A DNA stretch of 64,000 bases, from contig NZ_WVNW01000002.1 of the NCBI RefSeq assembly GCF_013179285.1, forward strand, positions 682,001 to 746,000, written 5' to 3'. This DNA is from Roseobacter sp. HKCCD6576-2. Lineage in GTDB: Bacteria > Pseudomonadota > Alphaproteobacteria > Rhodobacterales > Rhodobacteraceae. Of this stretch, positions 62,908 to 64,000 are shown piece after piece. Under the pieces are notes generated by a model. That model was not told the DNA's origin, made no database searches, and saw only the letters and a program-made list of their open reading frames with translations. Numbering within the stretch: the first letter of the stretch is position 1; each line of letters starts with the position of its first letter. Both the position numbers and the translations under genes were made by a program.

Positions 62908-64000
62908 CCCTCGGCTTTTTCTTCCAACATCAACCACTCTTCCTCGGCGTTGGTCAGCTTCGTCTGACGCTCAGCTAAGGCTTCCGTTGCTTTGCGGAAC
63001 TTCAAAGGCTCGCGGGTGAACAGCTCCGGATCGGCCAGAAGCGCCTCCAGCTTACCGATCTCCGCCTCCAGGCGGCTCATGATATCTGGCAAGTCTTTCA
63101 GACGATGGGCTTCGGTAAAGGACAGGCGCGATTTCGGCTTCTCCGCCGCTTTCGGCGCGACCTGTTTTGCCGGTTTTGTTCCGGCTGGTTTGACGGCATC
63201 CACCTTGCGGGCCGCGCCGCGCTGCGCTTGGTAATCGGTCCAGCCGCCGGCATAGATTGTGGCCTGGCCATCGCCTTCCATTGCCACGGTCGTCGTCACC
63301 ACCCGATCGAGGAAATCCCGGTCATGGCTCACCAAGAGCACCGTGCCGGGGTAGTCGCCCAACAGATCCTGCAACAGATCAAGCGTCTCGACATCCAAGT
63401 CGTTGGTCGGCTCATCAAGCACCAAAAGGTTCGATTCCCGCGCCATGATCCGCGCGAGCAGCAGCCGGGCTTTCTCACCGCCCGAGAGCGATTTGATCGG
63501 CGCCCGGGCTTGCGCATCATCAAACAGAAACTCTTTCAGATACCCCACCACATGGCGCGGCTGGCCCCGCACCATCACCTGATCGGAGCGGCCATTGACC
63601 CCCATCAGTGGATCGTTCGTCAGGCTATCCCAAAGCGTCGCCTCCGGGTCGAGCGCGCTGCGGGTTTGGTCAAAAACCGCCATCTCCAGACCCGTGCCAT
63701 GGGTGACACTGCCGGTATCGGGCGCAAGTTGCCCCGTTAGAATGTTCAGGAGCGTGGTTTTGCCTGCGCCATTTGGGCCGACAAAGCCAATCCGGTCACC
63801 GCGCAAGATGCGTAGGTCAAACGGCTTCAAGATGAGCTTCTCGCCGTAACTCTTTGAAATACCTTTGGCCTCGATCACCCGCTTGCCGGATTGCGGGCCT
63901 GCCTCAAGCACCATCCCCGCCGCCCCTTGCCGTCGGATCATATTCGCCCGTTCGGCGCGCAGATCGCCCAAGGCGCGGACCCGCCCCATATTGCGCTTGC
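62904..64000 (-). CDS. uup: ABC-F family ATPase (Uup-like), C-terminal part (cut by window edge)
   Basis: The visible 365 residues contain the second ABC domain of an ABC-F protein: Walker A GPNGAGKTT, signature SGGEKARLLLA, Walker B LLVLDEPTNDLD and LVSHDRDFLD. A Lys/Ala/Pro-rich linker and a C-terminal coiled coil with charged heptads (about the last 75 residues) follow, as in Uup. The frame remains open to the edge (KRNMGRVRAL), so the first ABC domain and the true start lie outside. ABC-F proteins act on the ribosome or on DNA and lack membrane domains. Confidence 0.88.
   Translation of the reverse strand, partial: KRNMGRVRALGDLRAERANMIRRQGAAGMVLEAGPQSGKRVIEAKGISKSYGEKLILKPFDLRILRGDRIGFVGPNGAGKTTLLNILTGQLAPDTGSVTHGTGLEMAVFDQTRSALDPEATLWDSLTNDPLMGVNGRSDQVMVRGQPRHVVGYLKEFLFDDAQARAPIKSLSGGEKARLLLARIMARESNLLVLDEPTNDLDVETLDLLQDLLGDYPGTVLLVSHDRDFLDRVVTTTVAMEGDGQATIYAGGWTDYQAQRGAARKVDAVKPAGTKPAKQVAPKAAEKPKSRLSFTEAHRLKDLPDIMSRLEAEIGKLEALLADPELFTREPLKFRKATEALAERQTKLTNAEEEWLMLEEKAEG

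Overview
The window looks like a chromosomal segment of an alphaproteobacterium of the Rhodobacterales (Rhodobacter/Roseobacter group). Supporting features are the high G+C, the cimA-cysS, rodZ-ispG and putR/putA arrangements, a shortened-pathway ALA synthase (hemA) with an FnrL-type box, an Entner-Doudoroff edd-eda pair, and an agl operon ordered as in rhizobia and Rhodobacter. No rRNA, tRNA, CRISPR array, insertion sequence or prophage is visible. The genes at both ends (cimA and an ABC-F gene) are cut by the window edges.

Layout. 1-6.2 kb: housekeeping and repair genes (cimA fragment, cysS, aminotransferase, ada coupled to a PEP-mutase-like gene, outer-membrane barrel). 6.4-9.8 kb: eda, edd and a short-chain dehydrogenase. 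9.9-20 kb: a complete alpha-glucoside locus on both strands, aglEFGAK (minus) divergent from aglR-bgl-glk (plus), with two LacI-type operators in the shared control region. 19.9-24 kb: putR and putA. 24-40.6 kb: a dense accessory catabolic island. 40.5-51 kb: mixed single genes (VIT-like, GlcD-like, nitrilase-like, VOC protein), ispG and rodZ, hemA and a dipeptidase. 51-64 kb: MATE pump, DUF1007/NicO metal module, pilin-like protein, ppk2, a large exported TPR protein, parE, two tandem small cytochromes c, a zincin-like lipoprotein, a DUF606 transporter and an ABC-F fragment.

The most interesting part is the 24.9-40.6 kb island. A tightly overlapping operon carries three different Gfo/Idh/MocA oxidoreductases, a binding-protein-dependent sugar ABC transporter and mannonate dehydratase (uxuA), and is divergent from a FadR-type GntR regulator. 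Convergent to it is an overlapping pair that resembles SmoC (SsuD-fold sulfoquinovose monooxygenase) and SmoB (aldo-keto reductase). A second GntR regulator, a fourth Gfo/Idh/MocA protein, a BadF-type sugar kinase and nagA are divergent from that pair. No classical glycoside hydrolase is present in the island. Because some Gfo/Idh/MocA-fold proteins are NAD-dependent glycosidases (GH109, GH188), I infer an oxidoreductive route for unusual glycosides, possibly sulfoquinovosides from plant or algal sulfolipid.

How the genes fit together: alpha- and beta-glucosides (agl, bgl) and, by inference, desulfonated sulfoquinovose would all yield glucose. Glk phosphorylates it, and after steps encoded elsewhere the carbon enters Edd/Eda. 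Mannonate from UxuA would give KDG, which also reaches Eda after phosphorylation by a kinase not seen here. Intercistronic hairpins follow both binding-protein genes, and a 25-codon reading frame bridges the two permease genes of the second transporter.
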